Origin: an uncultured Phocaeicola sp. | Lineage (GTDB): Bacteria; Bacteroidota; Bacteroidia; Bacteroidales; Bacteroidaceae | Length of the DNA stretch: 34,871 nucleotides | Direction: 5' to 3' | NCBI GenBank assembly: GCA_947626525.1 | Contig: CANQSM010000032.1 | Coordinates: 1 to 34,871, forward strand | Shown here: piece by piece, positions 8,810 to 19,773 of the stretch | Numbering within the stretch: the stretch's first letter is position 1 | Layout of the letters: each line of letters opens with the position of its first letter | Made by a program: the position numbers and the translations under genes | The notes under the pieces: generated by a model | What the model was told of the DNA's origin: nothing | Database searches by the model: none | Seen by the model: only the letters and a program-made list of their open reading frames with translations

Positions 8810-9446
8810 TGTTTGTTCCAAACTATATCATTCGCAAATATGGAATATAATGTCGCGTTATTTTTTATAATCCAGTACTTAAACCCGAGACATTCCTTGC
8901 TTATTTGCAAATTTTCTCTTACAAGGGCTTTATTCTCTTCAGTCGGGTTATTTAGGCATTGATTAATCAACCGATAAAAATTATTTATAACACCCATAAT
9001 ATACCCAAAGAAATTCTCCTCTCGCTTTGTTCGCAGTCCATTCTTACCATTGTGTATCTTTGTTAAAAATTGACATGTTTCTTTATGGGCATCGGTATCT
9101 GCCAATGGAGTAAAAATGGCTGCTTTTGAAGGAAATTGAGAACTTGCTTGATTTCTTCTTCAATGTTGACAACCGAAGGGTCAAGCAAGTTATTAAAATC
9201 GTTTCCTTTCTTCCCATTGCAATAACCGCAAGACCAAAACAAGTTATTCCAGTCTTGCCTTAAATCAGGATGGTTCTTCTGACTTTTGAGATGCTCTACT
9301 TGAAAATCAGTACTTAGACTTCTCTCGCATAAATAGCACTTTTTATAATGATCACTCTCTAATTGCCGCAACACGTCTTCCCCATTATATGCTTGCGTAG
9401 TTGATAGCGATCGAGGTGCGTTCGGGCTTTTATACACTCGTATCAT
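8806..9446 (-). pseudogene. ptuB: Septu HNH nuclease PtuB, frameshifted
   Basis: The first 127-codon frame (9446 to 9063) holds an HNH nuclease: C37 and C40 in CYLC, E51-H52, N67, and C73/C76-N77 in CGYCNGKKG. The second frame (9105 to 8806) continues with LADTDAHKETCQFLTKIHNG, the usual C-terminal part of PtuB-type proteins. Adding one T to a three-T run (plus-strand AAA near 9133-9135) would join them as VLNFPSKAAIFTPLADTD. Total length would be about 213 aa. The gene follows ptuA by 7 bases. If the indel is real, the nuclease domain could still be made but would lack its C-terminal half. Confidence 0.75.
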
Positions 9447-9453
9447 ATCTCAA

Positions 9454-10689
9454 CTATTTTTGCAAATTCTTAATCTTATCCGAATGCTCAACCTTGAGAC
9501 GCATAAACTCTCCTATTATTGTTGGTGAAACTGCCTCCGGAATTTTATCAAAATCGGCTATAAGGCTCAATAATTGCCCCGCATCTCCATTGGTTAAAGG
9601 CTCCTTCTTCAACAAATCCTCCAAAGAGTTTAATCGCATCTCCATATAACTGGAATCAGTTTTGACGCCAAAATACCCTTCGGCAAGCGATTCGTATGAA
9701 TATTCCGTTAGTTCATCTATAATCTCCCCATGTTCCAAATCGTATGCGACGGCATTCGGCATAGAACTTAACACGAAAGGAGAGTGCGTCGTTACAATAA
9801 ATTGAATATTTGGGAATATCCTCGTAAGCAGCGGCATTACAAGACGCTGTAATTCCAGATGCAGATGTGCCTCAATTTCATCAATCAAAACAATACCTTG
9901 TTTTTGGTAATTACGGGCCAAGGAATTGCCGTCCTGCATTTTAAGAATCAAATCGGCAATAATATCCAGTGCGGCAATATAGCCGTCGGACATTTCATTG
10001 AATTTGAATGATTTACCATTCGTGTGTATTTTGAAAGAGTAATCTTTATAGATAAATTCGAGATAAAGTTCTTGGTCATTGTAAATATCCTTCAATATTT
10101 CTTCAAAATTCTCGAACCAAGCCTTGATGTTATCCGCATCAGCATATTGTCGTTCATTACGGGCCAAGGCTTCTTGTACTTTCAAATCAGACAAGAAATA
10201 TAGGAACTGATCCGTTAGGGAAGAGGAAGCCTTTCCATTAACTTGCAGGTTCGGTTTTGTCGGATTTTTTGGCTCATCCATTTTGGCGAGCCGGCCTGCG
10301 CCATAGAACGATATGATAAAGTCTTTTTTTTGATATTGCGCAATGATATGTGCCATATCAATCATGTCAATCTCGACCTTTCCATACAGAGCCGCAATTT
10401 TGTCTTGAAGGGACTTTATTGCCTCGGTTGCCTGCATGGTTTCTTGTGGGCTACTATTTGTTTTATTCTTCCAATACGCTAATCGAGACTTGTAATTAAC
10501 AAAGTTCATTGAAGCATCTTCTTTTATAATATCCAAGAAGTCTGCAATAGCGTTCAACAAAATTGTCTTGCCGGTTCCATTTTTGCCGGTCAGTATGAGA
10601 TGCGGTGCGTTTTCATTTGCAATCGGAATATTGAAATCCTGCAAATGCAGCAACTTGTTAATCCTAATGTTTTTAATAAAATAGTTCAT
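9454..10689 (-). CDS. ptuA: Septu ATPase PtuA
   Basis: 411 aa from ATG at 10689 (MNYFIKNIRINKLLHL); an upstream in-frame start at 10710 would add 7 residues. It is an OLD/RecF-like ABC ATPase: Walker A LTGKNGTGKT (about 33-42), Walker B IVLIDEIEAHLHLE (near 270), and the switch segment VTTHSPFVLSS (near 300). In Septu, PtuA senses infection and partners the HNH nuclease PtuB. The adjacent downstream gene is such an HNH protein, which supports the assignment over other OLD-like ATPases. This is the only full-length gene in the islet. Confidence 0.8.
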   Translation of the reverse strand: MNYFIKNIRINKLLHLQDFNIPIANENAPHLILTGKNGTGKTILLNAIADFLDIIKEDASMNFVNYKSRLAYWKNKTNSSPQETMQATEAIKSLQDKIAALYGKVEIDMIDMAHIIAQYQKKDFIISFYGAGRLAKMDEPKNPTKPNLQVNGKASSSLTDQFLYFLSDLKVQEALARNERQYADADNIKAWFENFEEILKDIYNDQELYLEFIYKDYSFKIHTNGKSFKFNEMSDGYIAALDIIADLILKMQDGNSLARNYQKQGIVLIDEIEAHLHLELQRLVMPLLTRIFPNIQFIVTTHSPFVLSSMPNAVAYDLEHGEIIDELTEYSYESLAEGYFGVKTDSSYMEMRLNSLEDLLKKEPLTNGDAGQLLSLIADFDKIPEAVSPTIIGEFMRLKVEHSDKIKNLQK

Positions 10690-10737
10690 ATTACGTGAAT
10701 TTGCTGACAAATCTACAAAATATTTTTAGAACAAAGT

Positions 10738-11021
10738 TTATTCTGTGGTGGATGTTGTTGTATCCTCCGCCAGTTGCTCGTGCAACTGCTCCAATGCCTC
10801 GACCGTAAGGAACTGCGTCGTGTGAAGATATAGTCCTTCTCCACCCCACGTCCCTGTTTCCAGTAAACCGTGCTGTCGGGCGCATAGACGAATCCCTCGT
10901 GCTTGGCCATTGCCGCCGCCAGCATATCGGCATTATATTCCTTGTTGATGACAAGGTTGCCGTATTTGTCGTGGTTGAGCAGGCTGGTGGCCATACGGAA
11001 CGTCCACTTGGCGTGAGGATT
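10738..11021 (-). pseudogene. DNA methyltransferase (Mod-like), C-terminal fragment with frameshift
   Basis: The frame reads NPHAKWTFRMATSLLNHDKY and later EGFVYAPDSTVYWKQG...EKDYIFT, then shifts and continues as TQFLTVEALEQLHEQLAED to a stop at 10738. This is the tail of a large site-specific DNA methylase of the type that accompanies Res-like helicases; I recognise it by recall of the tail, not by catalytic motifs, which are lost. One base is missing near the IFT/TQF junction. The stop lies 49 bases before ptuA. The upstream end is joined directly to SNF2 helicase debris. Confidence 0.65.
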
Positions 11022-11570
11022 TCATCGTCTTCGGTGCAGCTTCTTCCTCTTCATCATCAAGCCACTCTTTGGTATCGCTCTCTAGGCCTCGTAATCGTCA
11101 ATCAGGCTCGTCAATCCGTAAAGTTCGAGAATGGAATTTTGAAGCGGCGTGGCTGTAAGGAGAATTTTCTTGCGGTCGGCAAGAGCATTCTTGATGGTGT
11201 TGGCAATTTTGCTGGACGACTTGTAAACATTGCGCAGCCGGTGCGCCTCATCGATAACGGCCAAATCCCACGGCGTTTGTTTGAGGTATGGTGCTTTTGC
11301 CCTTGCAAACTGGTAGGAGCATATCACGATCTCCTCACAGTTGAACGGGTTGAGATTGCCCGCCTCGATGGTCTTGCCGAGACCTACCTCGTCAGCCAAT
11401 ATTGCGCCTTTGGACAGGGGCGACTTAAAAGCAAAAAGGGCCGCATTGATTTGATGCGGGGTCAGATCGACTTGGGCATCCTGCAAAGAGGCCGTGAATT
11501 TGCCGATGTTGTCCGATGGCAGACTTCGGGTAAGCCAGTGAGCATAATATTTTTCTTGCGCTCGTATCAC
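11022..11570 (-). pseudogene. SNF2-family helicase with internal deletions
   Basis: The frame from 11570 to 11082 shows ILADEVGLGKTIEAG (Walker A), then jumps to LNPFNCEEIVICSYQFA, WDLAVIDEAHRLRN (Walker B) and LLTATPLQNSILELYGL (motif III), and ends at LIDDYEA. A block of residues normally between motif I and LNPFN is missing. Below the stop, another frame reads ESDTKEWLDDEEEEAAPK (to about 11025), which looks like a more C-terminal piece of the same protein. The whole C-terminal helicase lobe is gone. It was probably the first gene of the SNF2 - Mod - Septu - Res operon. Confidence 0.8.
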
Positions 11571-11808
11571 CTTTCTGCAATAATTGTCTCTATATTTTCC
11601 GAACGACTTACAAAGTTAGCGATTTTTTCTCGTACTTGTTTGTTGCGCACGATTTTCCATGTGCCTCGCTTTTCGCCAAAGGTAAGAAAAATCTTTTATT
11701 TACGTATATGAAAGATGATGTCTTTTGAAATATGTACCGCTGGCTTCTGACCATGATGCCCAACTGTCGTTTCTAATATACGACAAATGATAATGAAATC
11801 CGTCCCCA
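11571..11808. other. intergenic gap between SNF2 remnant and nucleotidyltransferase promoter
   Basis: No coding frame I can support. It contains TTACAAAGTTAG, which could be a minus-strand -7 box (TAACTTTG, 11608-11615) for the old SNF2 gene. The right edge is the start of the direct repeat shared with 8318. Confidence 0.35.
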
Positions 11809-11837
11809 TATCGCACTCACTATTCCTTATTTTGCAT

Positions 11838-11845
11838 TATCTTTG
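11838..11845 (+). promoter_or_regulatory. -7 box of the nucleotidyltransferase gene
   Basis: TATCTTTG matches TAnnTTTG and lies about 60 bases before the start codon. The same box is kept in the deleted copy at 8347-8354. No clear -33 element is visible. Confidence 0.55.
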
Positions 11846-11905
11846 CGCCAAGTATTTAATTGTCACACATCGGGCAGAATATGTATAACAACCAATGAGC
11901 CTATC

Positions 11906-12703
11906 ATGAAAAATATAGTGATTGCGGCAGGATACGCCACCCGTCTATATCCTCTAACCGAAAACTTTCCCAAACCTTTGCTGAACATCGGAGAAGCTAC
12001 GATTTTGGGGCGCCTGATAGACGACATCGACCGGATAGACGACATCAACGAACATATTATTGTGACCAACCATAAGTTCGCGCACCACTTCGAAGAGTGG
12101 GCGGGACAGGCCAATGCTTCCAAGCCCATCCGCGTGATTGACGACGGAACGGAAACAAACGAAACCCGATTAGGTGCCGTTCGCGATTTGCTGTTGGCCC
12201 TCGATGTATGCCGGATAGAAGAAGACATTCTAGTGATTGCCGCCGACAATATTCTAGACTTTTCCTTCAAGGGCTTTGTGGAAGAGTTCAAGAAGAAAAG
12301 CACATCCCTGATTATGTGTCACTACGAACCCAGTCTGAAAGCATTGCAACGCACAGGGGTCATCGAAGTGGACACTAACGGAAAAGTCCTCCAAATGCAG
12401 GAAAAGCCGGAAATGCCGGTTTCCCATTGGGCCGTCCCCCCTTTCTACCTGTATAGCCGGCATGACCTTCCGCTTATCAAAGAATGCCTGCAACACGGAT
12501 GCCAGTTCGATGCTCCGGGCAATCTGGCTCATTACCTGTGCGATGTGACCACGCTTCATGCTTGGGAAATGCCGGGCAAACGGTTCGATATCGGCAGTCT
12601 GGACAGCTATCGGGAAGCGCAGGAAATGTTCGGGAAAACAGAACCCTCACCTGACACATTTACACCACTGGCCAAAAAAAACGTCTCTTTCACCTTGCCA
12701 TAA
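11906..12703 (+). CDS. sugar-phosphate nucleotidyltransferase
   Basis: 265 aa. The N-terminus has the NTP-transferase signature AAGYATRL followed by FPKPLL, where the Gly and Arg contact the nucleotide and the Lys the substrate. Further on, VIAADNILDF carries the metal-binding Asp. It should activate a sugar phosphate (or similar phosphate ester) with NTP to give an NDP-sugar for a cell-surface polymer; the exact sugar is unknown. The start is ATG 11906 (MKNIVIAAG); an upstream in-frame ATG at 11843 is rejected because it falls inside the promoter. The gene stands alone, not in a surface-polysaccharide cluster. A deleted copy lies at 8318. Confidence 0.85.
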   Translation: MKNIVIAAGYATRLYPLTENFPKPLLNIGEATILGRLIDDIDRIDDINEHIIVTNHKFAHHFEEWAGQANASKPIRVIDDGTETNETRLGAVRDLLLALDVCRIEEDILVIAADNILDFSFKGFVEEFKKKSTSLIMCHYEPSLKALQRTGVIEVDTNGKVLQMQEKPEMPVSHWAVPPFYLYSRHDLPLIKECLQHGCQFDAPGNLAHYLCDVTTLHAWEMPGKRFDIGSLDSYREAQEMFGKTEPSPDTFTPLAKKNVSFTLP

Positions 12704-12804
12704 TAAAACGAGGCGTTCACCTAAAACCGCCCATGCCCTATGGCTTTAGAGACACCTGCCTGCCACCATCGCGGACGTTATGCCAAACGTATCTCCAAAA
12801 CCGC

Positions 12805-12896
12805 TGCGACAGCAGTAGCATAACCATTGCGACAAGAGTTGCACGACCTTTGCGACAACAGTTGAATGGCTATTGCAACGACTGTCGCATAAGGTT
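12805..12896. repeat. four tandem 23-bp units, each with an internal dyad
   Basis: Units at 12805-12827, 12828-12850, 12851-12873 and 12874-12896 are all exactly 23 bases. Each begins with a dyad of the form TGCnAC-N4-GTnGCA: TGCGAC...GTAGCA, TGCGAC...GTTGCA, TGCGAC...GTTGAA (one mismatch) and TGCAAC...GTCGCA. About two helical turns separate centres, as expected for cooperative binding of a dimeric protein along one DNA face. Confidence 0.75.
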
Positions 12897-13005
12897 CCGG
12901 CTTCCATTGCCAACGTACACACGCTTTCTTTATATCGCACCGCACGATGAGACAAACTTGAAGCAAAATGGTTACGAAGGACAGACTTCTCCCATAGCGA
13001 CAGCC

Positions 13006-13044
13006 TGATTTAACACTTTTTTAATGCAAAATAGCGTTAAATCA
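13006..13044. other. long-armed hairpin
   Basis: TGATTTAACAC (13006-13016) pairs with GCGTTAAATCA (13034-13044), 10 of 11 bases, with a 17-base AT-rich loop. No T-run follows on either strand, so it is not a standard terminator; it might be a protein-binding dyad. Confidence 0.5.
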
Positions 13045-13192
13045 AGGCCGTTATTGAAGCATTTCCCCTATAATCGAAAATTTCCTTCACCTACATTCAC
13101 ACGTAACATACTAATATATAGTCATCTATTCATCCAGGGTGAAGGTGAAGGATATTTTTTAAAACATTCACGAGAATACCGATACGGCACAG

Positions 13193-13816
13193 TCATTTCC
13201 GCCCGAAATCGGCAGGCACCTCGCCCCACCGCTCCGTTTCCCATTTGAGGAGCGGATTGGCATACGTATTCTCCCGCAACCACTTTTCGGCCCGCCCGAT
13301 GTAGCCGAAGAGCTCCTCGTTTTGCGGTTCATGCGGGAGCTTCGTCTTGCAGCGTTTCTGCTTCACCCAACCCAACGCATTACGGCTGTCCGAATAGATG
13401 GGCATGGAATGTAGCCCCTTCTGTTTCAGCAAGGCCAATCCATGTACAATGGCCAGGAACTCACCGATGTTGTTTGTCCCCCGCATCGGCCCGAAATGAA
13501 ACACCTCTTGTCCGGTACGCAAATAGACTCCCCTGTATTCCATCGGCCCGGGATTGCCGCTGCAGGCCGCATCCACCGCCAGCGCCTCCCTGCTCACCGA
13601 ATCGGGAAGACCTTTCGGCATCGCTTTATGCGCCGCCTGTCTGCCTATGTATATATCAGGTGAAGAAGCGGCCGCCCGCATCGCCTCCTCCCGGCTGCCG
13701 AACGACTTGTACAATGCTCCCGCATAGCCTCTTATCCGCGCCTCGCACTCTTTCCACGAATCATACACACCCGGCCTTACGCCTTTCCATACGACATAAA
13801 ATTTCTTCTTTGCCAT
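13193..13816 (-). CDS. rnhA: ribonuclease HI with N-terminal viroplasmin domain
   Basis: 207 aa from ATG 13816 (MAKKKFYVVWKG); the upstream ATG at 13834 would add six residues. Residues 1-45 form a viroplasmin (caulimovirus VI-like) RNA/DNA-hybrid binding domain, with VVWKGVRPGVYDSW and SFGSREEA. Residues ~75-207 form RNase HI, with catalytic acids in AVDAACSGNPG (Asp), NNIGEFLAI (Glu), IYSDSRNAL (Asp) and the final PADFGRK (Asp). It cleaves the RNA strand of RNA-DNA hybrids such as R-loops and replication primers. It is transcribed alone and faces the nucleotidyltransferase gene tail to tail. Confidence 0.92.
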   Translation of the reverse strand: MAKKKFYVVWKGVRPGVYDSWKECEARIRGYAGALYKSFGSREEAMRAAASSPDIYIGRQAAHKAMPKGLPDSVSREALAVDAACSGNPGPMEYRGVYLRTGQEVFHFGPMRGTNNIGEFLAIVHGLALLKQKGLHSMPIYSDSRNALGWVKQKRCKTKLPHEPQNEELFGYIGRAEKWLRENTYANPLLKWETERWGEVPADFGRK

Positions 13817-13914
13817 CGCTGTTCCTGTTATCAAGGTGCAAACTTACACATAAATCTCCGGTTTTCATCAGGTTTCCACCGCAGAAAAGCCCGTCCAATC
13901 GCATGCCGCAGGTG

Positions 13915-17031
<3,117 letters not shown>

Positions 17032-17054
17032 TTATATATTAAATTAAGGTCATA

Positions 17055-17062
17055 CAAAGATA
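17055..17062 (-). promoter_or_regulatory. -7 box of the beta-galactosidase gene
   Basis: Reads TATCTTTG on the minus strand, about 30 bases before the start codon. A -33 TTTG is not evident. Confidence 0.55.
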
Positions 17063-17163
17063 CGGTTTACGGAGGAATTTCCATCCCATTCCCCTAAACA
17101 AAAATCCGCATAGAACGAAAAAACAGGGAAGGGAATATGAACACAAGCCCGGCAACACAGACA

Positions 17164-17206
17164 AAAGAGCCATGCCATTCCCTACCAGAGTATGACATGG
17201 CTCTTT
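17164..17206 (-). terminator. terminator of argS
   Basis: AAAGAGCCATG (17164-17174) pairs exactly with CATGGCTCTTT (17196-17206), an 11-bp stem just beyond the argS stop; a short T tract follows on the minus strand. Confidence 0.75.
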
Positions 17207-17242
17207 CGAACACAAGTATAATGAATCAAATCATAAACGGAC

Positions 17243-19060
17243 TTACATGCGCTCGGGTACTTCGATACCCAACAAGCCCATTCCCAAACGGACTATCTTG
17301 CCCACATTCTGTGACAAAGCAAGACGGAAAACTTTCAAATCGGGATTTTCCTCGCGCAGAATGCTGAAATCATGATAGAACTGGTTGTATTCCTTCACCA
17401 AATCGTAGCAATAGTTGGCAATCACGGACGGGCTGTAATCCTCACCTGCTTGCTTCACAACAACCTTGAAATCAGCAAGCATCTGGATAAGTCCCTCCTC
17501 TTTTTCTGTCAGTTCCAGATTTTCCGGAAGAACAGCCGGAATGGCTATGCCTGCCTCGGCAGCCTTACGCAGTACAGACTGTATACGAGCGTATGTGTAT
17601 TGGATGAACGGACCGGTGTTCCCGTTGAAGTCGATGGATTCTTTCGGATTGAACGTCATGTTCTTACGGGCATCCACCTTCAGGATAAAATACTTCAACG
17701 CTCCCAGTCCTACAATACGGGCAATGTTTTCGGCCTCTTCCTTACTTATATTATCTAATTTGCCCAATTCCTGCGAAGTCTCTTTGGCCGTCTGAATCAT
17801 CTCTTCAATCAGGTCGTCGGCATCCACTACCGTTCCCTCACGGCTTTTCATCTTGCCTTCAGGCAATTCCACCATGCCATAAGAAAAATGCACCAGTCCT
17901 TTTCCCCACTCGAAGCCCAGCTTGTCGAGCAGAATGGAAAGCACTTGGAAATGATAGTTCTGTTCGTTGCCCACCACATAAATCATTTTGTCAATAGGGA
18001 AATCCTGGAAACGCAGCTTGGCAGTACCAATATCCTGAGTCATATAGACAGAAGTGCCATCCGAACGGAGCAACAATTTATGGTCGAGTCCTTCTTGGGT
18101 CAAATCCGCCCAGACCGATCCGTCTTCTTTCCGATAGAAGAATCCTTTTTCCAAGCCTTCCATTACTTTCTCCTTTCCTTCGAGATAGGTTTCCGATTCA
18201 TAATAAATCTTATCGAAGCTGACCCCCATCTTCCGGTAAGTCTCGTCAAAACCGGCATATACCCAGTCATTCATCTTTTTCCACAAAGCACGAACCTCCG
18301 GATCATCAGCCTCCCATTTCACAAGCATTTCACGCGCTTCATTCATTAACGGAGAATCTTTTTCGGCTTTTGCTTTCGCCTCTTCCTCATTCATGCCTTC
18401 GGCCATGTATTTCGCCGTCAGTTCCTTCACCTCCGCTTTAAAATGTTTGTCGAAAGCCACATAGTAATCACCTATCAAGTGGTCGCCCTTTTTGCCTGAC
18501 GACTCAGGAGTTTCCCCGTTGCCATATTTCAGCCATGCCAACATGGATTTGCAGATATGAATACCTCTATCGTTTACAATATTGGTTTTCACCACCTTAT
18601 TTCCATTAGCCGCAATAATATTGGCCAACGCATTTCCCAACAGGTTGTTACGCACATGTCCCAAATGAAGAGGTTTATTTGTGTTAGGGGAAGAATATTC
18701 GATCATCACCAGCGGAGACGCCTCGGTCGCCCTAGTCAAACCATATTCGGCATCAGCATGAATTTCATTCAGCAAGTCCACCCAGCAGGCCGAAGAGACC
18801 GTAAGGTTCAAGAAACCTTTGATGACATTGAAAGAGGCGACAGCCGGTTCGTTTTGTTGTAGGTAAGCGCCGATTTCCTGCGCCGTTTGTTCCGGCGATT
18901 TACGGGAAAGCTTCAGAAAAGGGAAAACCACCAATGTCAGGTGTCCTTCGAATTCCTTCTTTGTTTTTTGTAATTGCACTTGTGCGGCAGGCACGTCCTG
19001 GCCATATAGTGCCTTGATTCCTTCCATAACAGAACCAGCTATCTTTGTTTCTATATTCAT
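17243..19060 (-). CDS. argS: arginyl-tRNA synthetase
   Basis: 605 aa from ATG 19060 (MNIETKIAG). The longer open frame to 19144 is rejected because it would cover the promoter box. N-terminal tRNA-recognition domain (1-110), class I catalytic core with SSPNTNKPLHLGH (HIGH box at 132-135), a KMSKS-equivalent KMKSREGTVV near residue 400, and a C-terminal anticodon-binding DALR domain with the typical ending YQFYHD-like NQFYHDFSIL and GLLGIEVPERM. It charges tRNA-Arg with arginine in the cytoplasm. Monocistronic, with its own promoter and terminator. Confidence 0.96.
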   Translation of the reverse strand: MNIETKIAGSVMEGIKALYGQDVPAAQVQLQKTKKEFEGHLTLVVFPFLKLSRKSPEQTAQEIGAYLQQNEPAVASFNVIKGFLNLTVSSACWVDLLNEIHADAEYGLTRATEASPLVMIEYSSPNTNKPLHLGHVRNNLLGNALANIIAANGNKVVKTNIVNDRGIHICKSMLAWLKYGNGETPESSGKKGDHLIGDYYVAFDKHFKAEVKELTAKYMAEGMNEEEAKAKAEKDSPLMNEAREMLVKWEADDPEVRALWKKMNDWVYAGFDETYRKMGVSFDKIYYESETYLEGKEKVMEGLEKGFFYRKEDGSVWADLTQEGLDHKLLLRSDGTSVYMTQDIGTAKLRFQDFPIDKMIYVVGNEQNYHFQVLSILLDKLGFEWGKGLVHFSYGMVELPEGKMKSREGTVVDADDLIEEMIQTAKETSQELGKLDNISKEEAENIARIVGLGALKYFILKVDARKNMTFNPKESIDFNGNTGPFIQYTYARIQSVLRKAAEAGIAIPAVLPENLELTEKEEGLIQMLADFKVVVKQAGEDYSPSVIANYCYDLVKEYNQFYHDFSILREENPDLKVFRLALSQNVGKIVRLGMGLLGIEVPERM

Positions 19061-19090
19061 AATACTGAATTTTACTTTGTTACGAGGGAG

Positions 19091-19098
19091 CAAAGTTA
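19091..19098 (-). promoter_or_regulatory. -7 box of argS
   Basis: TAACTTTG on the minus strand, about 31 bases before the argS start codon; no clear -33 element. Confidence 0.5.
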
Positions 19099-19239
19099 GA
19101 TAAAATTCTCGATATCGGAAGATGAGACGGGATGAAACTTGCAAGTAAGATACTTAAAGAAGATCCAACCTAAAACGTTAGACTGCATTTTAGGACAATA
19201 ATGAAACACCTGCGTAGCTTTCTAATATAAAGCATTTAC

Positions 19240-19278
19240 AAAAAAGAGGGAGACCCGCCTTAACGAATCTCCCGTCTT
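19240..19278 (-). terminator. terminator of the HU gene
   Basis: On the minus strand AAGACGGGAGA pairs with TCTCCCTCTT (one bulge) and is followed by a run of T, 20 bases after the HU stop. Confidence 0.75.
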
Positions 19279-19297
19279 CATATCTTCAAAAAGTAAC

Positions 19298-19570
19298 TTA
19301 TCTGATAGCATCCGCCAATTCAGCACCAGCTTTGAATTTTGCCACTTTTTTAGCCGGAATCGTGATAGTAGCTTTCGTAGAAGGATTGATACCTGTCCTT
19401 TCACTTCTTTCAGCCACAGAAAATGTACCAAAACCAACAAGAGCTACTTTATCGCCCTCTTTCAAAGCATTTGAAACTGCGCTTACGAAAGCGTCCAGTG
19501 CTTTTTTAGAATCAGCTTTACTCAATCCTGATTCCGCTGCCATTGCATTAATAAGATCTGCCTTATTCAT
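19298..19570 (-). CDS. HU-family histone-like DNA-binding protein
   Basis: 90 aa, the standard HU length. It starts MNKADLINAMAAESGLSKAD, has the turn GFGTFSVAERSERTG, and the DNA-binding arm GINPSTKATITIPAKKVAKF, followed by the closing helix AGAELADAI. It bends and compacts DNA as a dimer and supports replication, recombination and transcription. It is a single-gene unit with a strong-looking promoter (19632-19662) and a terminator (19240-19278), consistent with high expression. Confidence 0.95.
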   Translation of the reverse strand: MNKADLINAMAAESGLSKADSKKALDAFVSAVSNALKEGDKVALVGFGTFSVAERSERTGINPSTKATITIPAKKVAKFKAGAELADAIR

Positions 19571-19631
19571 AACGTAATTGTTTAAATAAAAATTAATTGT
19601 AACACAAAAGATTTATTTTTGAAATATTTCA

Positions 19632-19662
19632 CAAATATAGAGGTTGAGTTTCAATAAACAAA
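19632..19662 (-). promoter_or_regulatory. promoter of the HU gene
   Basis: On the minus strand TTTG (19662-19659), a 19-base spacer, then TATATTTG (19639-19632). This is the best match in the window to the Bacteroidales -33/-7 promoter. Confidence 0.8.
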
Positions 19663-19744
19663 CAATCTTAGGAAAAAAAGTACCGAAATGATGAAAAAAA
19701 GTGTAAGAGTTCAGCTTTTTATGCTTTAGAACAGAATAAATTAG

Positions 19745-19752
19745 TATTTTTG
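19745..19752 (+). promoter_or_regulatory. -7 box of the rhomboid operon
   Basis: TATTTTTG fits TAnnTTTG and lies 21 bases before the first rhomboid start; the -33 region has only a weak TTTA. Confidence 0.55.
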
Positions 19753-19773
19753 CTCCATTAAAATGTACGAGAT

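Larger units (their letters stand above)
12704..13192. other. 489-base intergenic region with tandem dyad repeats and a hairpin
   Basis: No convincing gene. The open frames here run through tandem 23-base repeats, whose length is not a multiple of three. Besides the repeats (12805-12896) and the hairpin (13006-13044) I see only GGTGAAGGTGAAGG-like purine sequence near 13138-13152. Confidence 0.6.

Noticed and set aside
10899..11711. 270-codon plus-strand open frame
   Set aside because: It is antisense to the SNF2 and Mod remnants, whose helicase motifs are on the minus strand.
11843..11905. Extended N-terminus of the nucleotidyltransferase (MRQVFNCHTSG)
   Set aside because: It overlaps the -7 box and adds a non-family leader; the signature starts at MKNIVIAAG.
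12805..12896. Possible CRISPR array
   Set aside because: The units are contiguous, with no spacers, and no cas gene is in the window.
12733..13008. Open frames over the tandem repeats
   Set aside because: The repeat unit is 23 bases, not a multiple of three, so frame content is an artefact of the repeats.
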